Assembly (NCBI GenBank): GCA_910579805.1
Contig: CAJTWM010000024.1
Coordinates: 1 to 51,574 of the forward strand
Length of the DNA: 51,574 nt
Direction: 5' to 3'
Source of the DNA: an uncultured Lachnospiraceae bacterium
GTDB lineage: Bacteria > Bacillota > Clostridia > Lachnospirales > Lachnospiraceae
Under the pieces are notes generated by a model. The model did not search any database, was not told the DNA's origin, and saw only the letters and a list, made by a program, of their open reading frames with translations. Within the stretch, counting starts at the first letter, position 1, and every line of letters starts with the position of its first letter. Of the stretch, positions 24,008 to 32,026 are shown piece by piece. The position numbers and the translations under genes are program-made.

Positions 24008-24577
24008 ATGGAACGGTATCATTGGATATTTTGCCCTATATGCGAAAATAAGACACGCATGAAAATAAGGGAAGATACAGATAAGGTCATGGAGCGTATC
24101 ACCGAGCGAAATTTTGAGATGATGTCGGGGAAATACCAGAAAGAACAGCTTGAAATCGAAGCACGGTTGAGGGAAGTAACGGAAACGCTCAACGAAAGCT
24201 ACGAGAAATCGCAGGGAATCCGTGACTTCCTCTCCCTTATCCGCAACTATCAAGGTTTAAAGGAACTGGACGCAACGGTTGTAAATGCACTGATAGACAA
24301 GATACTTGTTTCGGAGCGTGAGAAGTCAGCAGACGGAACAGTAAAGCAGGAAATCAAGATTTACTATAAATTCATCGGCTTTTTCGGTGAATTACATATC
24401 ACACCAACAAAGCGGCGGACGGCATTACCTGCTAAACACTGTACGGTGTGCGGCGTTGAATACGTGTCTGGCTCTGGAGTATCGAAGTTTTGTCCAAAGT
24501 GCAGGGAAAAAGTAAGAAAGGCTCAAGGAATAGAGACAAAACGCAGGAGCAGGGAGAGAAAAAGGCAGTTATATTAA
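24008..24577 (+). CDS. In-frame chimera: Cys-rich KTR protein start fused to a serine recombinase C-terminus
   Basis: A 189-aa open frame. The first 24 residues (WIFCPICENKTRMKIREDT) are the beginning of a cysteine-rich KTR protein from mobile elements. From DKVMERITERNFEMM on it is the C-terminal coiled-coil and DUF4368 region of a large serine recombinase (ALIDKILVSERE; CTVCGVEYV...CPKCREKV zinc-ribbon-like; basic Arg/Lys tail). The catalytic resolvase domain is missing, so it cannot recombine DNA. Both parent sequences have a D-T stretch at the junction (near 24075), which suggests deletion by short homology. The frame is intact; expression is unknown. Confidence 0.75.
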   Translation: MERYHWIFCPICENKTRMKIREDTDKVMERITERNFEMMSGKYQKEQLEIEARLREVTETLNESYEKSQGIRDFLSLIRNYQGLKELDATVVNALIDKILVSEREKSADGTVKQEIKIYYKFIGFFGELHITPTKRRTALPAKHCTVCGVEYVSGSGVSKFCPKCREKVRKAQGIETKRRSRERKRQLY

Positions 24578-24662
24578 TTGTTGGTAAAAATGCATATTCC
24601 GGCAACTTATGAATGGCATGGCTGAAATGATACTATCTATTATAAAAAATTATTTTTACTAA

Positions 24663-24710
24663 TTGACAAGCGCCGGAAAATATTGTAAGATAATTTCAGA
24701 AAACGTTTTC
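24663..24710 (+). promoter_or_regulatory. Promoter and palindromic operator of the second LacI gene
   Basis: TTGACA (24663-24668), a 17-nt spacer and TAAGAT (24686-24691) give a start near 24698. The perfect 12-bp palindrome GAAAACGTTTTC (24699-24710) sits exactly at +1. It could be bound by the encoded LacI protein (autoregulation) or, because its core resembles a cre site, by CcpA. Confidence 0.7.
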
Positions 24711-24762
24711 CGAGTAAATTAAGAATATTTTTTCGCAGGTCGTACAAGAAGGAGATAATTGA

Positions 24763-25752
24763 ATGGTATCAATCAAAGATGTTGCAAAACATGCAGGCGT
24801 AGCAATATCGACGGTATCAAAGGTGCTGAATCATTATCCGAACATCAGTGAAGAAACGAAAAAGAAAGTAAACGCGGCAATCGAGGAACTCAATTTTGTT
24901 CCCAATTCCATTGCGGCGGCGCTCTCCTCCAAACAGTCCGGCAGGGTAGCATTGCTGATCAATATGATCACGCAGACACAGGCAATCGACGAGATCGATA
25001 TGCAATATCTTTCCGGGGCGATCGAACAGGCGATGGAAATGCACATTGATGTGATCACGCTTTTCTTTTCCATGCTGGAGGATAAAAATGTGGAGGAGGT
25101 CATACGTTACTTTCAGTCACAGAATATCGAGGGTATTGTGATCTTCGGTATGTCCAAGGAAGATACGGTATTACATGAGCTGATTGAGGCTAAAATATTT
25201 AAGATCGTATTAGTCGACGCACCGTTAGTAAATGAAAATACTTCCTGCGTATGGATCGATCAAAAGAAAGCGCAGATCGATGTGGCGAAAAAGACAATTG
25301 AAGAGAACAATTGCAAGCGTATCCTTTATATTGCCGGAAAGAAAAACGGGTATGTGACAGAAAAGCGTCTGGAGGGCATCAGACAGCTCGCGGAGGAAGA
25401 AAAACTGCAGCTTCTGATCAGGAACGGCGAATTTTCGGAGCTTATGGCAAGAAACATTACGTTCCGGTATGCCAAGAATAAAGACGTGGTCATCTGTGCG
25501 TCGGATCTGATGGCGATCGGCGCAATGAAGGCGCTGACGGAGATGGATATTTTCCGTCCGGTTTGCGGATTTGACGGCATTACACTGATGGGATATGTAG
25601 GAAAGCAGATGAACACCATCAGACAGAATTTCGGAAGTATCGCTTCGGAGGCGGTAAAAGAAGTATATCGTCTGATGAACGGTTCGGATGGGCAGGAAAT
25701 CGTTTTACCTTACAGTATAGAACGGCTGCAGTATTTAGACATTATATGTTGA
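24763..25752 (+). CDS. LacI-family regulator upstream of glycogen phosphorylase
   Basis: A 329-aa repressor. The helix-turn-helix and hinge (SIKDVAKHAGVAISTVSKVL, then VPNSIAAALSS) are followed by a sugar-binding domain to the C-terminus. An AAGGAG site precedes the ATG. It lies 256 nt upstream of the phosphorylase gene in the same direction, so it probably governs glycogen or maltodextrin breakdown. It differs clearly from the maltose-operon regulator at 49798. The effector is unknown. Confidence 0.88.
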   Translation: MVSIKDVAKHAGVAISTVSKVLNHYPNISEETKKKVNAAIEELNFVPNSIAAALSSKQSGRVALLINMITQTQAIDEIDMQYLSGAIEQAMEMHIDVITLFFSMLEDKNVEEVIRYFQSQNIEGIVIFGMSKEDTVLHELIEAKIFKIVLVDAPLVNENTSCVWIDQKKAQIDVAKKTIEENNCKRILYIAGKKNGYVTEKRLEGIRQLAEEEKLQLLIRNGEFSELMARNITFRYAKNKDVVICASDLMAIGAMKALTEMDIFRPVCGFDGITLMGYVGKQMNTIRQNFGSIASEAVKEVYRLMNGSDGQEIVLPYSIERLQYLDIIC

Positions 25753-25784
25753 CAAAACAGGAGTGAAAATAAGATCAAAAATTT

Positions 25785-25977
25785 CGGCAGATTGAAGTCT
25801 GCCGTCAATAGGGGCATAAGGGTCATAGGGCATAATGATCAGTAAGTCATAGTGACCATGAGACATAAGAAAATTATTTTTTTGGAATAGTAAACGATAT
25901 CATGGACATGCGGACAGAGCCGCAGGCGGATAAAGCCATGGCAGACTGAACCGCGGATGGGAAAACCCGCAGGCGGA
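25785..25977 (+). other. Leader region of glycogen phosphorylase with hairpin and direct repeats
   Basis: The 256-nt gap 25753-26008 holds a perfect hairpin CGGCAGA/TCTGCCG (25785-25804) without a T-run. An 11-bp direct repeat CCGCAGGCGGA follows at 25920-25930 and 25967-25977, with a third partial CCGCAG just before the ribosome site. No ORF and no convincing promoter is visible. The repeats could fold against the CCGCGG and GGGAAAACCC segments between them. Confidence 0.45.
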
Positions 25978-26008
25978 GTATTGATTACCCGCAGAAATGG
26001 AGGAAAAA

Positions 26009-28279
26009 ATGAACTTAGAACAGCAGTTACAGGCAATCACACAGAAAAACTACGGTAAAGACGTAAAGGGATGCGACGACAAAGAATTATATTACAGCAT
26101 TCTTAACTTATCCAAGGAACTGATCGGACAGAAACCCGTTATCAGCGGCGACAAGAAAGTTTATTATATTTCCGCAGAGTTTTTGATCGGGAAGCTGTTA
26201 TCCAATAATCTGATCAATTTAGGGGTATATGACGAATTGGATGAGCTTTTGAAAGCAAACGGCAAATCCTTAAGCAGGATCGAGGAGATCGAGCCCGAAC
26301 CGTCTTTAGGAAACGGCGGTCTTGGAAGGCTTGCAGCATGTTTTCTGGATTCTATCGCAACCCTTGGACTTCCGGGCGACGGTATCGGCTTGAATTATCA
26401 TTTCGGCCTGTTCAAACAGGTATTTGAAGATAAATTGCAGTGTGCGGAAAAGAACGACTGGATCGAGGCCCAGTCATGGTTAAATAAGACGGACGTTTCC
26501 TTTAAAGTAAAATTTGGCGACAGGACCGTTACATCCAGACTGTTTGACATCGATGTGATCGGCTATGAGCAGGGTGTGAACAAACTGCATTTGTTCGATA
26601 TCGAAACGATCGACGAGAGCCTTGTAAAGAAGGGGATCGATTTTGATAAAGAGGAAATTGAAAAGAACCTTACGCTGTTCTTATATCCGGATGATTCCGA
26701 CGAAGCGGGAAATCTCCTTCGTATTTATCAGCAGTATTTTATGGTTTCCAACGGCGCGCAGCTTATTTTGCAGGAAATGAAAGCAAACGGACATGATCTG
26801 CATAAATTATATGATCATGCGGCGATCCAGATCAACGACACCCATCCGACCATGGTCATTCCTGAGTTGATCCGTATTTTAACGGAAGAAGAAGGATTTT
26901 CTATGGACGAAGCGATCGACGTGGTAAGCCGTACCTGCGCTTATACCAACCACACGATCCTTGCAGAAGCATTGGAAAAATGGCCTCTTAAGTATTTGGA
27001 AAAGGTTGTGCCTGCATTAGTGCCGATCATCAAAGAATTGGATAAGAGGGTGGCAAAGAAATATAAAGATAAGACCGTGCAGATCATCGACGAGGACGAC
27101 AGAGTGCATATGGCGCATATCGACATCCACTACGGTTATTCCGTAAACGGCGTTGCGGCGATCCACACGGAGATTTTAAAGGATTCCGAGTTAAATAATT
27201 TCTACAAGATCTATCCTGAGAAATTCAACAACAAAACAAACGGAATCACTTTCAGAAGATGGCTGCTTTCCTGTAACAGAGAGCTTGCGGCTTTCCTTTC
27301 CAAGACGATTGGCGACGGATTTAAGAAAGATGCTGCCCAGCTTGAGAAGTTATTAGAGCATAAAGACGATCAGGCAGTATTGGACGCTATTGCCGCAATC
27401 AAGAAAAATAAGAAACAAGAGCTGGTAGATTATGTAAAAGAAGCGGAAGGCGTGGAATTAAATCCGGATTCCATCTTTGACATTCAGGTGAAGAGGCTTC
27501 ACGAGTACAAACGTCAGCAGATGAACGCGCTTTACATTATCCACAAATATTTGGAGATCAAGGCAGGCAAGAAGCCGACCACACCGCTTACTTTCATCTT
27601 CGGTGCAAAGGCGGCGCCGGCATATGTGATTGCGCAGGATATTATCCATTTACTGCTTGTAATGCAGGAGATCATCAACAAAGATCCTGAGGTAAGCCCT
27701 TATATGCATCTTTTGATGGTAGAAAACTACAATGTAAGCTATGCGGAAAAACTGATTCCGGCATGTGATATTTCCGAGCAGATCTCTTTGGCATCCAAAG
27801 AAGCTTCCGGAACGGGTAACATGAAATTCATGTTAAACGGCGCGGTGACCCTTGGTACTTCCGACGGAGCAAACGTGGAGATCCATGAGCTTGTAGGCGA
27901 CGACAATATCTATATCTTCGGTGAGAAATCCGAGCAGATTATTGAGCATTATGAAAAAGCGGATTATGTTTCCAAAGATTACTACAAGAAGAGCAAAGTG
28001 ATCAAAGAGGCGGTGGACTTCATCGTAAGCAAAGAAGCGCTGAAAGTCGGACATAAGGAGAACTTGGAAAGATTGTATAACGAACTTCTGAACAAAGACT
28101 GGTTCATGACGCTGCTTGACTTAGAAGATTATATCGCTACGAAGGATAAGATGTTCAAGGATTATGAAGATGCGCAGAAGTGGAAGAAGATGATGCTTGT
28201 GAACATTGCAAAGGCAGGTTTCTTCTCATCAGACAGGACGATCGAAGAGTACAACAGAGATATTTGGAAACTGAAATAA
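26009..28279 (+). CDS. glgP: Glycogen/alpha-glucan phosphorylase
   Basis: A 756-aa GT35 phosphorylase that releases glucose-1-phosphate from alpha-1,4-glucans. The pyridoxal-phosphate lysine is Lys606 in EASGTGNMKF, followed by the family block GAVTLGTSDGANVEI. The N-terminal EPSLGNGGLGRLAACFLDS is equally typical. It is somewhat shorter than the E. coli or rabbit enzymes, which have longer N-termini. The ATG at 26009 is chosen because GGAGG ends 5 nt before it; an in-frame ATG at 25997 overlaps that ribosome site. It acts in the cytoplasm, with MalQ (48016) providing suitable chains. Confidence 0.95.
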   Translation: MNLEQQLQAITQKNYGKDVKGCDDKELYYSILNLSKELIGQKPVISGDKKVYYISAEFLIGKLLSNNLINLGVYDELDELLKANGKSLSRIEEIEPEPSLGNGGLGRLAACFLDSIATLGLPGDGIGLNYHFGLFKQVFEDKLQCAEKNDWIEAQSWLNKTDVSFKVKFGDRTVTSRLFDIDVIGYEQGVNKLHLFDIETIDESLVKKGIDFDKEEIEKNLTLFLYPDDSDEAGNLLRIYQQYFMVSNGAQLILQEMKANGHDLHKLYDHAAIQINDTHPTMVIPELIRILTEEEGFSMDEAIDVVSRTCAYTNHTILAEALEKWPLKYLEKVVPALVPIIKELDKRVAKKYKDKTVQIIDEDDRVHMAHIDIHYGYSVNGVAAIHTEILKDSELNNFYKIYPEKFNNKTNGITFRRWLLSCNRELAAFLSKTIGDGFKKDAAQLEKLLEHKDDQAVLDAIAAIKKNKKQELVDYVKEAEGVELNPDSIFDIQVKRLHEYKRQQMNALYIIHKYLEIKAGKKPTTPLTFIFGAKAAPAYVIAQDIIHLLLVMQEIINKDPEVSPYMHLLMVENYNVSYAEKLIPACDISEQISLASKEASGTGNMKFMLNGAVTLGTSDGANVEIHELVGDDNIYIFGEKSEQIIEHYEKADYVSKDYYKKSKVIKEAVDFIVSKEALKVGHKENLERLYNELLNKDWFMTLLDLEDYIATKDKMFKDYEDAQKWKKMMLVNIAKAGFFSSDRTIEEYNRDIWKLK

Positions 28280-28361
28280 GGAACCGGGTCGTGGGAAGTG
28301 ACGGAATATTTTAGTAATAGTTCGATAAAATGCTAGTTTAGAGGCATAATAAAAAAACAGG

Positions 28362-28407
28362 AAAAGGGTTGAACGGGATGTTGAGGTTCAGCCCTTTTTC
28401 TATTTTT
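28362..28407 (+). terminator. Terminator after glycogen phosphorylase
   Basis: AAAAGGGTTGAAC (28362-28374) pairs with GTTCAGCCCTTTT (28386-28398, one wobble), and a T-rich tail follows. The rest of the 326-nt gap to the Nudix gene holds no gene I can support. Confidence 0.85.
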
Positions 28408-28605
28408 GGCTGAGTCCGCTATATTTCACCATAGCTTAGATGGCCAGAGCTGTGTTTGGATTTCTGCCATGAAACCTGAAATGTATTTTTTGGGGGACAT
28501 TGAGATTAAGCGATTGCCATATATACAACATCAAATCTTTATAGTATAGTAATCATAAGAATTTTATTTTGAATCTATTTTATGATACAAGGGAGAACAC
28601 CGCCC

Positions 28606-29088
28606 ATGCCGCGCACAGAAAACGTAGAACTGGCAGTACTATGCTTAGTACACGATAAAGACTCTTACCTGCTTCAGGATCGGGTCAAAGAAGACAGGAA
28701 AGGCTTATATCCGCCGGGAGGTCATGTAGAGCCGGGAGAATCCATCGTGGACGCCGTGATCCGCGAAATGAAAGAGGAAACAGGTCTGACGGTCATAAAT
28801 CCCAAACTTTGCGGGATAAAGCAGTTTCCAATAGAGAACGGGCGGTATCTTGTATTTCTATTTCAGACGGACCAGTTTGAGGACGGGATCGTTTCGTCAG
28901 AAGAAGGGCAGATGCGCTGGATAAAGAAAAAGGATCTGTCCGGCTTCATTTCTTTTAAAAAGCCTAAACAGTTTTGCTTGCTCCTTGATGTTGAAATACC
29001 GATCAGGCATCCACATTTTTTACATTGGGATAAAATCTCCAAAGTATATTCAGATAAAGTTTTACCATTTTTCCCTTGTCCTGTATAG
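28606..29088 (+). CDS. Nudix hydrolase (MutT-like)
   Basis: A 160-aa Nudix protein with an exact Nudix box at residues 39-61 (GHVEPGESIVDAVIREMKEE): Gly39, Glu45, Arg53, Glu54, Glu57, Glu58 and Gly60 are all in place for metal binding. These enzymes cleave nucleoside diphosphates linked to another group. The form with PPGGHVEPGE is common in 8-oxo-dGTP diphosphatases, but substrate is not proven. The ATG at 28606 follows GGGAG by 10 nt; an ATG at 28582 lies upstream of that site and is rejected. It stands alone. Confidence 0.88.
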   Translation: MPRTENVELAVLCLVHDKDSYLLQDRVKEDRKGLYPPGGHVEPGESIVDAVIREMKEETGLTVINPKLCGIKQFPIENGRYLVFLFQTDQFEDGIVSSEEGQMRWIKKKDLSGFISFKKPKQFCLLLDVEIPIRHPHFLHWDKISKVYSDKVLPFFPCPV

Positions 29089-29264
29089 TCGTTGCCTATA
29101 TGCTATAACAGAAGCCTTCCGCTTCCGCCTCCTGAAAGCAAGATTGCAGAAAGGCCTGCATTTTTCAAACATACTTTGTCAGGTGAGTATTTAGATAACA
29201 TGATCCCGCGGAAAATATTTTAGAAAAACATAGAATATTTTACGAAAATATATAAAATAAAGGA

Positions 29265-29292
29265 TGGACTTTTGCGGTTTTTATGGTACAAT
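29265..29292 (+). promoter_or_regulatory. Promoter of the transaldolase gene
   Basis: An extended -10, TGG + TACAAT (29287-29292), is preceded after 16 nt by TGGACT (29265-29270). The start would be near 29299, about 40 nt before the ATG. Upstream, the gap from 29089 is AT-rich and holds no gene. Confidence 0.55.
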
Positions 29293-29339
29293 AGAGACAT
29301 CAAAGGAAACAAAAAATTATATTAAATTGGAGGGTTATC

Positions 29340-29993
29340 ATGAAATTTTTTATCGACACAGCTAATGTAGATGATATCAGAAAAGCAAATGACATGGGGG
29401 TTATTTGCGGCGTTACTACGAATCCGTCCCTGATTGCAAAAGAAGGAAGGGATTTTAACGAGGTTATCAAAGAGATTACATCTATCGTAGACGGACCGAT
29501 CAGCGGAGAAGTAAAAGCGACGACGGTAGATGCGGAAGGAATGATCAAAGAAGGGCGTGAGATCGCTAAGATCCATCCGAATATGGTAGTAAAGATCCCG
29601 ATGACGGTAGAAGGATTAAAAGCGGTCAAGGTGTTATCCGCAGAAGGAATCAAGACAAATGTGACGCTTATCTTTACGGCAAATCAGGCGCTTTTGGCGG
29701 CAAGGGCAGGCGCGACTTATGTTTCTCCGTTCCTTGGACGTCTGGACGATATTTCACAGACGGGTGTGGATCTGATCCGTACCATTTCCGAGATCTTTGC
29801 AATTTATGATTTGGATACCGAGATCATTGCTGCCAGCGTGAGAAATCCGATCCATGTAACGGACTGTGCATTGGCGGGTGCGGATATTGCGACAGTACCT
29901 TACGGAGTAATTGCTCAGATGACGAAGCATCCCCTTACCGATGCAGGAATTGAGAAGTTCCAAGCGGACTATAAGGCAGTATTCGGAGAATAA
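29340..29993 (+). CDS. tal: Transaldolase, small TalC/FSA-like subfamily
   Basis: A 217-aa class I aldolase barrel of the pentose phosphate pathway. The Schiff-base lysine is Lys85 (VVKIPMT). Two positions separate transaldolases from fructose-6-phosphate aldolases in this subfamily. Here they are Glu57 (ISGEVKATT) and Phe131 (VSPFLGR), the transaldolase pattern, where E. coli FSA has Gln and Tyr. It therefore more likely transfers dihydroxyacetone between sugar phosphates. It is monocistronic, with a GGAGG site and its own promoter and terminator. Confidence 0.92.
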   Translation: MKFFIDTANVDDIRKANDMGVICGVTTNPSLIAKEGRDFNEVIKEITSIVDGPISGEVKATTVDAEGMIKEGREIAKIHPNMVVKIPMTVEGLKAVKVLSAEGIKTNVTLIFTANQALLAARAGATYVSPFLGRLDDISQTGVDLIRTISEIFAIYDLDTEIIAASVRNPIHVTDCALAGADIATVPYGVIAQMTKHPLTDAGIEKFQADYKAVFGE

Positions 29994-30073
29994 AAGTTTA
30001 CATAAAATATCTTGATTGACCGATGCCGGAATCCTTTGGAACCGGTCCGGATCAATGAAATATAAAATAAAAG

Positions 30074-30112
30074 AAACGGTTGTGGAGTAGGAAAGTTCTG
30101 CAGCCGTTTTTT
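30074..30112 (+). terminator. Terminator after transaldolase
   Basis: AAACGGTTG (30074-30082) and CAGCCGTTT (30101-30109, one wobble) are followed by T to 30112. Confidence 0.8.
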
Positions 30113-30161
30113 GCGGTGTATTTTATTGGTATAGTTATAATATTTTATCATTTGGAAGTAT

Positions 30162-30190
30162 TTGTCATACGGCGGTAAACGGTTTATAAT
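30162..30190 (+). promoter_or_regulatory. Promoter of the DUF3737 gene
   Basis: TTGTCA (30162-30167), a 17-nt spacer and a perfect TATAAT (30185-30190). The start near 30197 leaves only a short leader before the ATG at 30215, with AAAGGAG in it. Confidence 0.8.
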
Positions 30191-30214
30191 GATGGGAGAA
30201 AGGAGATCTTTATT

Positions 30215-31156
30215 ATGGAAACGATAGAAGATAAAATAATGGAAGATAAAACAATAGAAAATGGAACAACAGAAAATAAAACAATAAAAAATAAAACAAC
30301 AGAAAACATGGTAATAGAGAACAAAACGTTTGATACGGAACGGGCGCTGTACGGAAGTAAAGGAGTCGTGCTGAAAAACTGTAACTTTGACGGGCCGGCG
30401 GACGGGGAAAGCGCACTGAAGGAAAGCCGGGACATTTCAGCCTTTCATTGTTTTTTTAATCTGCGGTATCCGTTTTGGCACGATAGGGGGCTGTCGATCG
30501 CCGATTCGGAAATGACGGATCTATGCCGGGCGGCGCTTTGGTATTCGGAGAAAATAGAAATTGTAAATACAAAGCTTCATGGGATCAAGGCTCTTCGGGA
30601 GTGCAGTCAGGTAAATCTGCAGGGATGCGATATTATATCGCCGGAATTTGGCTGGTCCGTACAAGATATGAAGATGACGGATTCCAAAGCGGAGAGCGAA
30701 TATTTCATGATGCGTTCCCGCAAGCTGCACTTTGACCATGTGCAGTTAAAAGGGAAATACTCTTTTCAGTATATTGAAGATTCCGTGTTTGAAAATTGTG
30801 TTTTTGATACGAAAGACGCTTTTTGGCATGCAAAAAATGTGACTGTGAAAAACAGTGTGGTGAAAGGCGAGTATCTTGCCTGGTATTGTGAAAACGTTAC
30901 TTTCGAAAACTGCAAGATCATCGGAACGCAGCCGCTTTGTTATTGCAAAGGTTTAAAACTGATAAACTGTGAAATGGAAGGGACGGATCTTTGTTTTGAG
31001 CGGTCAGAGGTAGAAGCAACGTTAACTACACCGGTCATTAGCATTAAAAATCCTGCGTCAGGCCATATTTATGTACCCGGGGTAGAGGAGATCATTCAGG
31101 ACGAGGAAGAAGCGCGGGGGAAAGTCATCGTGCAAAAAACCTGTCATTGTGCTTAG
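30215..31156 (+). CDS. DUF3737 protein, right-handed beta-helix repeat, unknown function
   Basis: A 313-aa cytoplasmic protein whose body (from about residue 40) is the DUF3737 family: FDTERALYGSKGVVLKNC, FDGPADGESALKESRD, LRYPFWHDRGL, CRAALWYSE. Regular Asn/Cys-ended rungs of about 20 residues indicate a beta-helix like pectate lyase or pentapeptide-repeat folds. Residues 5-38 are an added tandem pentapeptide (consensus E-N-K-T-I). No signal peptide. The last residues (VIVQKTCHCA) overlap the start of a truncated reductase by 8 nt, so the natural C-terminus may have been altered. No known activity. Confidence 0.8.
   Translation: METIEDKIMEDKTIENGTTENKTIKNKTTENMVIENKTFDTERALYGSKGVVLKNCNFDGPADGESALKESRDISAFHCFFNLRYPFWHDRGLSIADSEMTDLCRAALWYSEKIEIVNTKLHGIKALRECSQVNLQGCDIISPEFGWSVQDMKMTDSKAESEYFMMRSRKLHFDHVQLKGKYSFQYIEDSVFENCVFDTKDAFWHAKNVTVKNSVVKGEYLAWYCENVTFENCKIIGTQPLCYCKGLKLINCEMEGTDLCFERSEVEATLTTPVISIKNPASGHIYVPGVEEIIQDEEEARGKVIVQKTCHCA
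30227..30331 (+). repeat. Tandem 15-bp repeat, seven units, in the DUF3737 gene start
   Basis: Seven 15-nt units of consensus GAAAATAAAACAATA encode EDKIM, EDKTI, ENGTT, ENKTI, KNKTT, ENMVI and ENKTF. All are in frame, so unit gain or loss would change length without shifting the frame. Confidence 0.75.
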
Positions 31157-31910
31157 TGAAAAGGAAATGAGAGGAAAACGAGAAGGAGGAAAAGGATATG
31201 ACCTTTCCAATATGGATAAAGTGGAAACGATCTTTGAGAAACAGCTTGAAAAATGCCGGGTCGATTATTTTGATTTTTACTTGTTCCACAATGTCTGCGA
31301 GATGAATATCGACGCTTATTTGGATGAAAAATACGGTATTTTTAGCTATCTGATGAAGCAAAAAGAAAAAGGGCGCATCAAACATCTCGGATTTTCGGCG
31401 CACGGCGGTTATGAGACCGTGAAACGTTTCTTAGAGGCTTATGGAGAACATATGGAGTTTGGCCGGCTTCAGATCAATTGGCTGGACTGGTTGTTTCAGG
31501 ATGCGGAGAAAAAGGCAGAGTTGTTAAAGGAGTACCGGATCCCGATATGGGTAATGGAGCCTCTCAGGGGCGGAAGACTGGCAAAACTGTCCGGAGAGGA
31601 AGAGAAAACGTTAAAAGCGCTCCGGCCGGAAGAAAGTGTTCCGGCGTGGGCATTCCGCTTTTTGCAGACGGTTCCGGAGGTTACGGTGACGCTTTCCGGT
31701 ATGTCGGATATGGAGCAGCTAAGTGAAAATATTGCAACTTTTGAAACGGAAAAACCGTTGTCGGAGGAGGAATGGGAGGCGCTGGAAAAGATGGCGGAGG
31801 ATAAAAAGCCGGGAGCCTGCGTCGGATGCAGAAGTTGTGAAGCCGTCTGCCCGCAGCAGATCAAGATATCCGAAGCGATGGCTGATTTCCATAAAAAGTT
31901 GAACGGGTAA
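31149..31910 (+). pseudogene. Aldo/keto reductase with C-terminal cysteine cluster, N-terminus missing
   Basis: 253 codons match the later two thirds of a ferredoxin-like aldo/keto reductase (GYDLSNMDKVETIFEKQLEK, LGFSAHGGYETVKRF, IWVMEPLRGGRL, then CVGCRSCEAVCP near the end, an Fe-S type cluster motif). The first barrel strands with catalytic Asp and Tyr are absent. The frame starts with about 16 unrelated residues overlapping the DUF3737 end. The only good ribosome site (AAGGAGG at 31185) leads into a different frame. It is most likely a non-functional remnant left by a deletion between the two genes. Confidence 0.7.
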
Positions 31911-32026
31911 AGATTTTTAATTGCAGGATTTATGCCTGTGCGCCGCAAAGCGATAAACGGTTGGCAGCAAACTAGTGGTTCATTTATGGATTTGCGCAGA
32001 AAAACAGCGCGGAAATGGAGTAAAAG

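Noticed and set aside
25785..25804. Terminator after the second LacI gene
   Set aside because: The stem is good but no T-run follows, so it is reported only as a leader hairpin.
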